This document shows, piece by piece, positions 10,075 through 23,820 of a DNA stretch of 64,000 nucleotides. The translations under genes were made by a program, and so were the position numbers. The number at the start of each line of letters is the position of its first letter. Position 1 is the first letter of the stretch. The DNA comes from Ascaris suum (lineage: Eukaryota > Nematoda > Chromadorea > Rhabditida > Ascarididae): contig JACCHR010000032.1 in the NCBI GenBank assembly GCA_013433145.1, positions 121,383-185,382 on the forward strand, read 5' to 3'. Under the pieces are notes generated by a model. The model was not told where the DNA came from. It was given only the letters and a program-made list of their open reading frames with translations, and did no database searches.

Positions 10075-12038
10075 TTGTAACCGCACCATCTTCGTCCTAT
10101 TCACCTTAATAGACGAAAACAATTTTTTCCCCATTATTGGTAGCAGGGAGATGACGAGGAGAGGAGGGTAGGGAGCTGATGGGAACGTGGACTCAAATTC
10201 TTGTTTACTTTCAGGTGGAATTCACCCTTTCGTTGTTGTGCAGCTCTCTGTTCATTTCATCATCCTCAATATTGCAACTTTACAGTTCCACCAAATCTGG
10301 ACGAACCTTCCCATAAATTGAAGCTGTCGGACGTTGCACCAGATATCTCATGGTCGGCCAACGGAGAATTGCTAGAAGAGGGTCGCGCAAAACGCGGTAT
10401 TATTCTGGCACCTGGTGGCAAATCGGTGAGTATGCAAACATCTCTTTGATTCATCCAGTACAAATGTTTTTGTAGCCACATCATTAAGAATATCGATTCA
10501 CCCGATTTGTTTATCGCTCTATGTTCAAAGCGATATCGCTCAAGAATATCGATTCACTCTATGAAACAGGAAGTTAAATGTTCAAAGCGATGGGCACATT
10601 ATGTTTTTCTCCAGTAAAAATAAAATGTTGCATATTTTCCTGCCAGGTGATTCCTTATTGTTTCTCAAGTTTAATAGATAAGTGTTTGAAAGGGTGAGTG
10701 AAGTTTGAGTTGCAACAACAAGAACGCCATATATCGTCGATTAACATTTACATCAGCTTTGGTCTTCGATATGCGGGAATTCAGTTTCACGAAGTTCAAA
10801 CTGTTGATGCTTTTAGCGCCACCATACATGCCCGATCAGCATACAATCGTCACGGAAACGGTTATCGCAGGGCAACCGTTCAGCGTTTATGATCCAGTAT
10901 TTTCAGCTCCGCTGCCACAGGTAATGCTCATGTTGAATTACTTTCTTTGATGTTTATTGTAGCTGATATATTTGTTCTTTTTAAATCACTTGAACTTCAG
11001 CAAGTCCTTCTAAAGCAGCTGTATGAAAAGAAGAGAATTGCAAGATGACGTTTCCGGCAGTTATTGACAGCCGCAATAATGCTCGCCGCAGTCTTTATAT
11101 TTATCTTCTGATTAGAAAAACTTGTTTAATGATTTTTAGTGTGTGCACTTAATGTTTCAGCCTTTCGAAACCGATTTTCAATCTCTGCAAAAGCAACCGA
11201 TTTTCACTCTCTCTTTGTTCATAACCTCCACTAGGCTCTCATACGTTGAAATAATTGACAGTCTCAGATATTATTCTGCTGTAACCGGAAAGCATCTACC
11301 TTAATAGAAGCGGCTATAGAGCAATCGTTGAAACTTATGAAATTTTCACCTAATCACATTTTAGAAATAATCCACAGCTGTTATTTCTTTTTCACATGCT
11401 TCCTCAAAAATTTGTTTACGTTTTAAATTAAATTATTTGATACATGAGATAGATTTAGAAGGCTGCCAATTGTTCATTTACTGATGTTGAAGGAGTGAAT
11501 GCGTTAGTGAAAGAATGAGAGCTGGACAGATTGATATTCTCTTATTTCATTTGAGATAACACGGCATTTGAACGGTGGTCCGAATCGCTGACGGTGGTCC
11601 CAATATTCACCTATCCGACGATGAAAACGTCGTTTGCTTATTCTGCAGTCGCGAACAACGGATGCAGGCGGTAATAAATGCGTCGCGGGGAACCAGCTGG
11701 AGAATCGTCAAAAACTTCCAAGTGTAATTGCTAGGTATGTTAGTTTTGAAAACAATGCACTGAAATAAAACTGCGTTGGAAATTCGTGGAATAAATTGAC
11801 ATAGATGAATCTTTTAAATCATGAAATCTACTCCAGTTGATGTCTGTTTAGTTGACATAAAACCCATGGATATTTTCGATCGAACCTAATGAAAAACTCG
11901 GCTCTAGCTGTTTTTATTGACTCTTTCTGCTTGCACACACCAAACTGTGCATATCTTTCAAACATGCTTTCTTTGTTGTGTGCCATTCGCACCGCACAAC
12001 GCTTTCATTACTTCCTAATTTTGTTAAAATGCGCAACC
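10075..12038 (+). repeat. Unit 6 (1,964 bp)
   Basis: Last unit with the gtggtccg variant in block C. Exon blocks: A 10215-10425, B 10704-10920, C 11556-11734. Confidence 0.95.
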
Positions 12039-14002
12039 TTGTAACCGCACCATCTTCGTCCTATTCACCTTAATAGACGAAAACAATTTTTTCCCCATTA
12101 TTGGTAGCAGGGAGATGACGAGGAGAGGAGGGTAGGGAGCTGATGGGAACGTGGACTCAAATTCTTGTTTACTTTCAGGTGGAATTCACCCTTTCGTTGT
12201 TGTGCAGCTCTCTGTTCATTTCATCATCCTCAATATTGCAACTTTACAGTTCCACCAAATCTGGACGAACCTTCCCATAAATTGAAGCTGTCGGACGTTG
12301 CACCAGATATCTCATGGTCGGCCAACGGAGAATTGCTAGAAGAGGGTCGCGCAAAACGCGGTATTATTCTGGCACCTGGTGGCAAATCGGTGAGTATGCA
12401 AACATCTCTTTGATTCATCCAGTACAAATGTTTTTGTAGCCACATCATTAAGAATATCGATTCACCCGATTTGTTTATCGCTCTATGTTCAAAGCGATAT
12501 CGCTCAAGAATATCGATTCACTCTATGAAACAGGAAGTTAAATGTTCAAAGCGATGGGCACATTATGTTTTTCTCCAGTAAAAATAAAATGTTGCATATT
12601 TTCCTGCCAGGTGATTCCTTATTGTTTCTCAAGTTTAATAGATAAGTGTTTGAAAGGGTGAGTGAAGTTTGAGTTGCAACAACAAGAACGCCATATATCG
12701 TCGATTAACATTTACATCAGCTTTGGTCTTCGATATGCGGGAATTCAGTTTCACGAAGTTCAAACTGTTGATGCTTTTAGCGCCACCATACATGCCCGAT
12801 CAGCATACAATCGTCACGGAAACGGTTATCGCAGGGCAACCGTTCAGCGTTTATGATCCAGTATTTTCAGCTCCGCTGCCACAGGTAATGCTCATGTTGA
12901 ATTACTTTCTTTGATGTTTATTGTAGCTGATATATTTGTTCTTTTTAAATCACTTGAACTTCAGCAAGTCCTTCTAAAGCAGCTGTATGAAAAGAAGAGA
13001 ATTGCAAGATGACGTTTCCGGCAGTTATTGACAGCCGCAATAATGCTCGCCGCAGTCTTTATATTTATCTTCTGATTAGAAAAACTTGTTTAATGATTTT
13101 TAGTGTGTGCACTTAATGTTTCAGCCTTTCGAAACCGATTTTCAATCTCTGCAAAAGCAACCGATTTTCACTCTCTCTTTGTTCATAACCTCCACTAGGC
13201 TCTCATACGTTGAAATAATTGACAGTCTCAGATATTATTCTGCTGTAACCGGAAAGCATCTACCTTAATAGAAGCGGCTATAGAGCAATCGTTGAAACTT
13301 ATGAAATTTTCACCTAATCACATTTTAGAAATAATCCACAGCTGTTATTTCTTTTTCACATGCTTCCTCAAAAATTTGTTTACGTTTTAAATTAAATTAT
13401 TTGATACATGAGATAGATTTAGAAGGCTGCCAATTGTTCATTTACTGATGTTGAAGGAGTGAATGCGTTAGTGAAAGAATGAGAGCTGGACAGATTGATA
13501 TTCTCTTATTTCATTTGAGATAACACGGCATTTGAACGGTCGTCCGAATCGCTGACGGTGGTCCCAATATTCACCTATCCGACGATGAAAACGTCGTTTG
13601 CTTATTCTGCAGTCGCGAACAACGGATGCAGGCGGTAATAAATGCGTCGCGGGGAACCAGCTGGAGAATCGTCAAAAACTTCCAAGTGTAATTGCTAGGT
13701 ATGTTAGTTTTGAAAACAATGCACTGAAATAAAACTGCGTTGGAAATTCGTGGAATAAATTGACATAGATGAATCTTTTAAATCATGAAATCTACTCCAG
13801 TTGATGTCTGTTTAGTTGACATAAAACCCATGGATATTTTCGATCGAACCTAATGAAAAACTCGGCTCTAGCTGTTTTTATTGACTCTTTCTGCTTGCAC
13901 ACACCAAACTGTGCATATCTTTCAAACATGCTTTCTTTGTTGTGTGCCATTCGCACCGCACAACGCTTTCATTACTTCCTAATTTTGTTAAAATGCGCAA
14001 CC
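12039..14002 (+). repeat. Unit 7 (1,964 bp)
   Basis: First unit with gtcgtccg instead of gtggtccg in block C; every later full unit shares this C (unit 32 also lacks the following C). Exon blocks: A 12179-12389, B 12668-12884, C 13520-13698. Confidence 0.95.
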
Positions 14003-15966
14003 TTGTAACCGCACCATCTTCGTCCTATTCACCTTAATAGACGAAAACAATTTTTTCCCCATTATTGGTAGCAGGGAGATGACGAGGAGAGGAGGGTAGG
14101 GAGCTGATGGGAACGTGGACTCAAATTCTTGTTTACTTTCAGGTGGAATTCACCCTTTCGTTGTTGTGCAGCTCTCTGTTCATTTCATCATCCTCAATAT
14201 TGCAACTTTACAGTTCCACCAAATCTGGACGAACCTTCCCATAAATTGAAGCTGTCGGACGTTGCACCAGATATCTCATGGTCGGCCAACGGAGAATTGC
14301 TAGAAGAGGGTCGCGCAAAACGCGGTATTATTCTGGCACCTGGTGGCAAATCGGTGAGTATGCAAACATCTCTTTGATTCATCCAGTACAAATGTTTTTG
14401 TAGCCACATCATTAAGAATATCGATTCACCCGATTTGTTTATCGCTCTATGTTCAAAGCGATATCGCTCAAGAATATCGATTCACTCTATGAAACAGGAA
14501 GTTAAATGTTCAAAGCGATGGGCACATTATGTTTTTCTCCAGTAAAAATAAAATGTTGCATATTTTCCTGCCAGGTGATTCCTTATTGTTTCTCAAGTTT
14601 AATAGATAAGTGTTTGAAAGGGTGAGTGAAGTTTGAGTTGCAACAACAAGAACGCCATATATCGTCGATTAACATTTACATCAGCTTTGGTCTTCGATAT
14701 GCGGGAATTCAGTTTCACGAAGTTCAAACTGTTGATGCTTTTAGCGCCACCATACATGCCCGATCAGCATACAATCGTCACGGAAACGGTTATCGCAGGG
14801 CAACCGTTCAGCGTTTATGATCCAGTATTTTCAGCTCCGCTGCCACAGGTAATGCTCATGTTGAATTACTTTCTTTGATGTTTATTGTAGCTGATATATT
14901 TGTTCTTTTTAAATCACTTGAACTTCAGCAAGTCCTTCTAAAGCAGCTGTATGAAAAGAAGAGAATTGCAAGATGACGTTTCCGGCAGTTATTGACAGCC
15001 GCAATAATGCTCGCCGCAGTCTTTATATTTATCTTCTGATTAGAAAAACTTGTTTAATGATTTTTAGTGTGTGCACTTAATGTTTCAGCCTTTCGAAACC
15101 GATTTTCAATCTCTGCAAAAGCAACCGATTTTCACTCTCTCTTTGTTCATAACCTCCACTAGGCTCTCATACGTTGAAATAATTGACAGTCTCAGATATT
15201 ATTCTGCTGTAACCGGAAAGCATCTACCTTAATAGAAGCGGCTATAGAGCAATCGTTGAAACTTATGAAATTTTCACCTAATCACATTTTAGAAATAATC
15301 CACAGCTGTTATTTCTTTTTCACATGCTTCCTCAAAAATTTGTTTACGTTTTAAATTAAATTATTTGATACATGAGATAGATTTAGAAGGCTGCCAATTG
15401 TTCATTTACTGATGTTGAAGGAGTGAATGCGTTAGTGAAAGAATGAGAGCTGGACAGATTGATATTCTCTTATTTCATTTGAGATAACACGGCATTTGAA
15501 CGGTCGTCCGAATCGCTGACGGTGGTCCCAATATTCACCTATCCGACGATGAAAACGTCGTTTGCTTATTCTGCAGTCGCGAACAACGGATGCAGGCGGT
15601 AATAAATGCGTCGCGGGGAACCAGCTGGAGAATCGTCAAAAACTTCCAAGTGTAATTGCTAGGTATGTTAGTTTTGAAAACAATGCACTGAAATAAAACT
15701 GCGTTGGAAATTCGTGGAATAAATTGACATAGATGAATCTTTTAAATCATGAAATCTACTCCAGTTGATGTCTGTTTAGTTGACATAAAACCCATGGATA
15801 TTTTCGATCGAACCTAATGAAAAACTCGGCTCTAGCTGTTTTTATTGACTCTTTCTGCTTGCACACACCAAACTGTGCATATCTTTCAAACATGCTTTCT
15901 TTGTTGTGTGCCATTCGCACCGCACAACGCTTTCATTACTTCCTAATTTTGTTAAAATGCGCAACC
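14003..15966 (+). repeat. Unit 8 (1,964 bp)
   Basis: Matches unit 7 wherever compared. Exon blocks: A 14143-14353, B 14632-14848, C 15484-15662. Confidence 0.95.
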
Positions 15967-17930
15967 TTGTAACCGCACCATCTTCGTCCTATTCACCTTA
16001 ATAGACGAAAACAATTTTTTCCCCATTATTGGTAGCAGGGAGATGACGAGGAGAGGAGGGTAGGGAGCTGATGGGAACGTGGACTCAAATTCTTGTTTAC
16101 TTTCAGGTGGAATTCACCCTTTCGTTGTTGTGCAGCTCTCTGTTCATTTCATCATCCTCAATATTGCAACTTTACAGTTCCACCAAATCTGGACGAACCT
16201 TCCCATAAATTGAAGCTGTCGGACGTTGCACCAGATATCTCATGGTCGGCCAACGGAGAATTGCTAGAAGAGGGTCGCGCAAAACGCGGTATTATTCTGG
16301 CACCTGGTGGCAAATCGGTGAGTATGCAAACATCTCTTTGATTCATCCAGTACAAATGTTTTTGTAGCCACATCATTAAGAATATCGATTCACCCGATTT
16401 GTTTATCGCTCTATGTTCAAAGCGATATCGCTCAAGAATATCGATTCACTCTATGAAACAGGAAGTTAAATGTTCAAAGCGATGGGCACATTATGTTTTT
16501 CTCCAGTAAAAATAAAATGTTGCATATTTTCCTGCCAGGTGATTCCTTATTGTTTCTCAAGTTTAATAGATAAGTGTTTGAAAGGGTGAGTGAAGTTTGA
16601 GTTGCAACAACAAGAACGCCATATATCGTCGATTAACATTTACATCAGCTTTGGTCTTCGATATGCGGGAATTCAGTTTCACGAAGTTCAAACTGTTGAT
16701 GCTTTTAGCGCCACCATACATGCCCGATCAGCATACAATCGTCACGGAAACGGTTATCGCAGGGCAACCGTTCAGCGTTTATGATCCAGTATTTTCAGCT
16801 CCGCTGCCACAGGTAATGCTCATGTTGAATTACTTTCTTTGATGTTTATTGTAGCTGATATATTTGTTCTTTTTAAATCACTTGAACTTCAGCAAGTCCT
16901 TCTAAAGCAGCTGTATGAAAAGAAGAGAATTGCAAGATGACGTTTCCGGCAGTTATTGACAGCCGCAATAATGCTCGCCGCAGTCTTTATATTTATCTTC
17001 TGATTAGAAAAACTTGTTTAATGATTTTTAGTGTGTGCACTTAATGTTTCAGCCTTTCGAAACCGATTTTCAATCTCTGCAAAAGCAACCGATTTTCACT
17101 CTCTCTTTGTTCATAACCTCCACTAGGCTCTCATACGTTGAAATAATTGACAGTCTCAGATATTATTCTGCTGTAACCGGAAAGCATCTACCTTAATAGA
17201 AGCGGCTATAGAGCAATCGTTGAAACTTATGAAATTTTCACCTAATCACATTTTAGAAATAATCCACAGCTGTTATTTCTTTTTCACATGCTTCCTCAAA
17301 AATTTGTTTACGTTTTAAATTAAATTATTTGATACATGAGATAGATTTAGAAGGCTGCCAATTGTTCATTTACTGATGTTGAAGGAGTGAATGCGTTAGT
17401 GAAAGAATGAGAGCTGGACAGATTGATATTCTCTTATTTCATTTGAGATAACACGGCATTTGAACGGTCGTCCGAATCGCTGACGGTGGTCCCAATATTC
17501 ACCTATCCGACGATGAAAACGTCGTTTGCTTATTCTGCAGTCGCGAACAACGGATGCAGGCGGTAATAAATGCGTCGCGGGGAACCAGCTGGAGAATCGT
17601 CAAAAACTTCCAAGTGTAATTGCTAGGTATGTTAGTTTTGAAAACAATGCACTGAAATAAAACTGCGTTGGAAATTCGTGGAATAAATTGACATAGATGA
17701 ATCTTTTAAATCATGAAATCTACTCCAGTTGATGTCTGTTTAGTTGACATAAAACCCATGGATATTTTCGATCGAACCTAATGAAAAACTCGGCTCTAGC
17801 TGTTTTTATTGACTCTTTCTGCTTGCACACACCAAACTGTGCATATCTTTCAAACATGCTTTCTTTGTTGTGTGCCATTCGCACCGCACAACGCTTTCAT
17901 TACTTCCTAATTTTGTTAAAATGCGCAACC
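15967..17930 (+). repeat. Unit 9 (1,964 bp)
   Basis: Matches unit 7 wherever compared. Exon blocks: A 16107-16317, B 16596-16812, C 17448-17626. Confidence 0.95.
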
Positions 17931-19894
17931 TTGTAACCGCACCATCTTCGTCCTATTCACCTTAATAGACGAAAACAATTTTTTCCCCATTATTGGTAGC
18001 AGGGAGATGACGAGGAGAGGAGGGTAGGGAGCTGATGGGAACGTGGACTCAAATTCTTGTTTACTTTCAGGTGGAATTCACCCTTTCGTTGTTGTGCAGC
18101 TCTCTGTTCATTTCATCATCCTCAATATTGCAACTTTACAGTTCCACCAAATCTGGACGAACCTTCCCATAAATTGAAGCTGTCGGACGTTGCACCAGAT
18201 ATCTCATGGTCGGCCAACGGAGAATTGCTAGAAGAGGGTCGCGCAAAACGCGGTATTATTCTGGCACCTGGTGGCAAATCGGTGAGTATGCAAACATCTC
18301 TTTGATTCATCCAGTACAAATGTTTTTGTAGCCACATCATTAAGAATATCGATTCACCCGATTTGTTTATCGCTCTATGTTCAAAGCGATATCGCTCAAG
18401 AATATCGATTCACTCTATGAAACAGGAAGTTAAATGTTCAAAGCGATGGGCACATTATGTTTTTCTCCAGTAAAAATAAAATGTTGCATATTTTCCTGCC
18501 AGGTGATTCCTTATTGTTTCTCAAGTTTAATAGATAAGTGTTTGAAAGGGTGAGTGAAGTTTGAGTTGCAACAACAAGAACGCCATATATCGTCGATTAA
18601 CATTTACATCAGCTTTGGTCTTCGATATGCGGGAATTCAGTTTCACGAAGTTCAAACTGTTGATGCTTTTAGCGCCACCATACATGCCCGATCAGCATAC
18701 AATCGTCACGGAAACGGTTATCGCAGGGCAACCGTTCAGCGTTTATGATCCAGTATTTTCAGCTCCGCTGCCACAGGTAATGCTCATGTTGAATTACTTT
18801 CTTTGATGTTTATTGTAGCTGATATATTTGTTCTTTTTAAATCACTTGAACTTCAGCAAGTCCTTCTAAAGCAGCTGTATGAAAAGAAGAGAATTGCAAG
18901 ATGACGTTTCCGGCAGTTATTGACAGCCGCAATAATGCTCGCCGCAGTCTTTATATTTATCTTCTGATTAGAAAAACTTGTTTAATGATTTTTAGTGTGT
19001 GCACTTAATGTTTCAGCCTTTCGAAACCGATTTTCAATCTCTGCAAAAGCAACCGATTTTCACTCTCTCTTTGTTCATAACCTCCACTAGGCTCTCATAC
19101 GTTGAAATAATTGACAGTCTCAGATATTATTCTGCTGTAACCGGAAAGCATCTACCTTAATAGAAGCGGCTATAGAGCAATCGTTGAAACTTATGAAATT
19201 TTCACCTAATCACATTTTAGAAATAATCCACAGCTGTTATTTCTTTTTCACATGCTTCCTCAAAAATTTGTTTACGTTTTAAATTAAATTATTTGATACA
19301 TGAGATAGATTTAGAAGGCTGCCAATTGTTCATTTACTGATGTTGAAGGAGTGAATGCGTTAGTGAAAGAATGAGAGCTGGACAGATTGATATTCTCTTA
19401 TTTCATTTGAGATAACACGGCATTTGAACGGTCGTCCGAATCGCTGACGGTGGTCCCAATATTCACCTATCCGACGATGAAAACGTCGTTTGCTTATTCT
19501 GCAGTCGCGAACAACGGATGCAGGCGGTAATAAATGCGTCGCGGGGAACCAGCTGGAGAATCGTCAAAAACTTCCAAGTGTAATTGCTAGGTATGTTAGT
19601 TTTGAAAACAATGCACTGAAATAAAACTGCGTTGGAAATTCGTGGAATAAATTGACATAGATGAATCTTTTAAATCATGAAATCTACTCCAGTTGATGTC
19701 TGTTTAGTTGACATAAAACCCATGGATATTTTCGATCGAACCTAATGAAAAACTCGGCTCTAGCTGTTTTTATTGACTCTTTCTGCTTGCACACACCAAA
19801 CTGTGCATATCTTTCAAACATGCTTTCTTTGTTGTGTGCCATTCGCACCGCACAACGCTTTCATTACTTCCTAATTTTGTTAAAATGCGCAACC
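17931..19894 (+). repeat. Unit 10 (1,964 bp)
   Basis: Matches unit 7 wherever compared. Exon blocks: A 18071-18281, B 18560-18776, C 19412-19590. Confidence 0.95.
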
Positions 19895-21858
19895 TTGTAA
19901 CCGCACCATCTTCGTCCTATTCACCTTAATAGACGAAAACAATTTTTTCCCCATTATTGGTAGCAGGGAGATGACGAGGAGAGGAGGGTAGGGAGCTGAT
20001 GGGAACGTGGACTCAAATTCTTGTTTACTTTCAGGTGGAATTCACCCTTTCGTTGTTGTGCAGCTCTCTGTTCATTTCATCATCCTCAATATTGCAACTT
20101 TACAGTTCCACCAAATCTGGACGAACCTTCCCATAAATTGAAGCTGTCGGACGTTGCACCAGATATCTCATGGTCGGCCAACGGAGAATTGCTAGAAGAG
20201 GGTCGCGCAAAACGCGGTATTATTCTGGCACCTGGTGGCAAATCGGTGAGTATGCAAACATCTCTTTGATTCATCCAGTACAAATGTTTTTGTAGCCACA
20301 TCATTAAGAATATCGATTCACCCGATTTGTTTATCGCTCTATGTTCAAAGCGATATCGCTCAAGAATATCGATTCACTCTATGAAACAGGAAGTTAAATG
20401 TTCAAAGCGATGGGCACATTATGTTTTTCTCCAGTAAAAATAAAATGTTGCATATTTTCCTGCCAGGTGATTCCTTATTGTTTCTCAAGTTTAATAGATA
20501 AGTGTTTGAAAGGGTGAGTGAAGTTTGAGTTGCAACAACAAGAACGCCATATATCGTCGATTAACATTTACATCAGCTTTGGTCTTCGATATGCGGGAAT
20601 TCAGTTTCACGAAGTTCAAACTGTTGATGCTTTTAGCGCCACCATACATGCCCGATCAGCATACAATCGTCACGGAAACGGTTATCGCAGGGCAACCGTT
20701 CAGCGTTTATGATCCAGTATTTTCAGCTCCGCTGCCACAGGTAATGCTCATGTTGAATTACTTTCTTTGATGTTTATTGTAGCTGATATATTTGTTCTTT
20801 TTAAATCACTTGAACTTCAGCAAGTCCTTCTAAAGCAGCTGTATGAAAAGAAGAGAATTGCAAGATGACGTTTCCGGCAGTTATTGACAGCCGCAATAAT
20901 GCTCGCCGCAGTCTTTATATTTATCTTCTGATTAGAAAAACTTGTTTAATGATTTTTAGTGTGTGCACTTAATGTTTCAGCCTTTCGAAACCGATTTTCA
21001 ATCTCTGCAAAAGCAACCGATTTTCACTCTCTCTTTGTTCATAACCTCCACTAGGCTCTCATACGTTGAAATAATTGACAGTCTCAGATATTATTCTGCT
21101 GTAACCGGAAAGCATCTACCTTAATAGAAGCGGCTATAGAGCAATCGTTGAAACTTATGAAATTTTCACCTAATCACATTTTAGAAATAATCCACAGCTG
21201 TTATTTCTTTTTCACATGCTTCCTCAAAAATTTGTTTACGTTTTAAATTAAATTATTTGATACATGAGATAGATTTAGAAGGCTGCCAATTGTTCATTTA
21301 CTGATGTTGAAGGAGTGAATGCGTTAGTGAAAGAATGAGAGCTGGACAGATTGATATTCTCTTATTTCATTTGAGATAACACGGCATTTGAACGGTCGTC
21401 CGAATCGCTGACGGTGGTCCCAATATTCACCTATCCGACGATGAAAACGTCGTTTGCTTATTCTGCAGTCGCGAACAACGGATGCAGGCGGTAATAAATG
21501 CGTCGCGGGGAACCAGCTGGAGAATCGTCAAAAACTTCCAAGTGTAATTGCTAGGTATGTTAGTTTTGAAAACAATGCACTGAAATAAAACTGCGTTGGA
21601 AATTCGTGGAATAAATTGACATAGATGAATCTTTTAAATCATGAAATCTACTCCAGTTGATGTCTGTTTAGTTGACATAAAACCCATGGATATTTTCGAT
21701 CGAACCTAATGAAAAACTCGGCTCTAGCTGTTTTTATTGACTCTTTCTGCTTGCACACACCAAACTGTGCATATCTTTCAAACATGCTTTCTTTGTTGTG
21801 TGCCATTCGCACCGCACAACGCTTTCATTACTTCCTAATTTTGTTAAAATGCGCAACC
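19895..21858 (+). repeat. Unit 11 (1,964 bp)
   Basis: Last unit with gacgaaaac in the leader spacer. Exon blocks: A 20035-20245, B 20524-20740, C 21376-21554. Confidence 0.95.
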
Positions 21859-23820
21859 TTGTAACCGCACCATCTTCGTCCTATTCACCTTAATAGACAA
21901 AACAATTTTTTCCCCATTATTGGTAGCAGGGAGATGACGAGGAGAGGAGGGTAGGGAGCTGATGGGAACGTGGACTCAAATTCTTGTTTACTTTCAGGTG
22001 GAATTCACCCTTTCGTTGTTGTGCAGCTCTCTGTTCATTTCATCATCCTCAATATTGCAACTTTACAGTTCCACCAAATCTGGACGAACCTTCCCATAAA
22101 TTGAAGCTGTCGGACGTTGCACCAGATATCTCATGGTCGGCCAACGGAGAATTGCTAGAAGAGGGTCGCGCAAAACGCGGTATTATTCTGGCACCTGGTG
22201 GCAAATCGGTGAGTATGCAAACATCTCTTTGATTCATCCAGTACAAATGTTTTTGTAGCCACATCATTAAGAATATCGATTCACCGATTTGTTTATCGCT
22301 CTATGTTCAAAGCGATATCGCTCAAGAATATCGATTCACTCTATGAAACAGGAAGTTAAATGTTCAAAGCGATGGGCACATTATGTTTTTCTCCAGTAAA
22401 AATAAAATGTTGCATATTTTCCTGCCAGGTGATTCCTTATTGTTTCTCAAGTTTAATAGATAAGTGTTTGAAAGGGTGAGTGAAGTTTGAGTTGCAACAA
22501 CAAGAACGCCATATATCGTCGATTAACATTTACATCAGCTTTGGTCTTCGATATGCGGGAATTCAGTTTCACGAAGTTCAAACTGTTGATGCTTTTAGCG
22601 CCACCATACATGCCCGATCAGCATACAATCGTCACGGAAACGGTTATCGCAGGGCAACCGTTCAGCGTTTATGATCCAGTATTTTCAGCTCCGCTGCCAC
22701 AGGTAATGCTCATGTTGAATTACTTTCTTTGATGTTTATTGTAGCTGATATATTTGTTCTTTTTAAATCACTTGAACTTCAGCAAGTCCTTCTAAAGCAG
22801 CTGTATGAAAAGAAGAGAATTGCAAGATGACGTTTCCGGCAGTTATTGACAGCCGCAATAATGCTCGCCGCAGTCTTTATATTTATCTTCTGATTAGAAA
22901 AACTTGTTTAATGATTTTTAGTGTGTGCACTTAATGTTTCAGCCTTTCGAAACCGATTTTCAATCTCTGCAAAAGCAACCGATTTTCACTCTCTCTTTGT
23001 TCATAACCTCCACTAGGCTCTCATACGTTGAAATAATTGACAGTCTCAGATATTATTCTGCTGTAACCGGAAAGCATCTACCTTAATAGAAGCGGCTATA
23101 GAGCAATCGTTGAAACTTATGAAATTTTCACCTAATCACATTTTAGAAATAATCCACAGCTGTTATTTCTTTTTCACATGCTTCCTCAAAAATTTGTTTA
23201 CGTTTTAAATTAAATTATTTGATACATGAGATAGATTTAGAAGGCTGCCAATTGTTCATTTACTGATGTTGAAGGAGTGAATGCGTTAGTGAAAGAATGA
23301 GAGCTGGACAGATTGATATTCTCTTATTTCATTTGAGATAACACGGCATTTGAACGGTCGTCCGAATCGCTGACGGTGGTCCCAATATTCACCTATCCGA
23401 CGATGAAAACGTCGTTTGCTTATTCTGCAGTCGCGAACAACGGATGCAGGCGGTAATAAATGCGTCGCGGGGAACCAGCTGGAGAATCGTCAAAAACTTC
23501 CAAGTGTAATTGCTAGGTATGTTAGTTTTGAAAACAATGCACTGAAATAAAACTGCGTTGGAAATTCGTGGAATAAATTGACATAGATGAATCTTTTAAA
23601 TCATGAAATCTACTCCAGTTGATGTCTGTTTAGTTGACATAAAACCCATGGATATTTTCGATCGAACCTAATGAAAAACTCGGCTCTAGCTGTTTTTATT
23701 GACTCTTTCTGCTTGCACACACCAAACTGTGCATATCTTTCAAACATGCTTTCTTTGTTGTGTGCCATTCGCACCGCACAACGCTTTCATTACTTCCTAA
23801 TTTTGTTAAAATGCGCAACC
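21859..23820 (+). repeat. Unit 12 (1,962 bp)
   Basis: Transitional copy. The leader reads gacaaaac, one base shorter than either gacgaaaac (units 2-11) or gaccaaaac (units 13-33), and attcaccgattt lacks one C. Exon blocks: A 21998-22208, B 22486-22702, C 23338-23516. Confidence 0.95.
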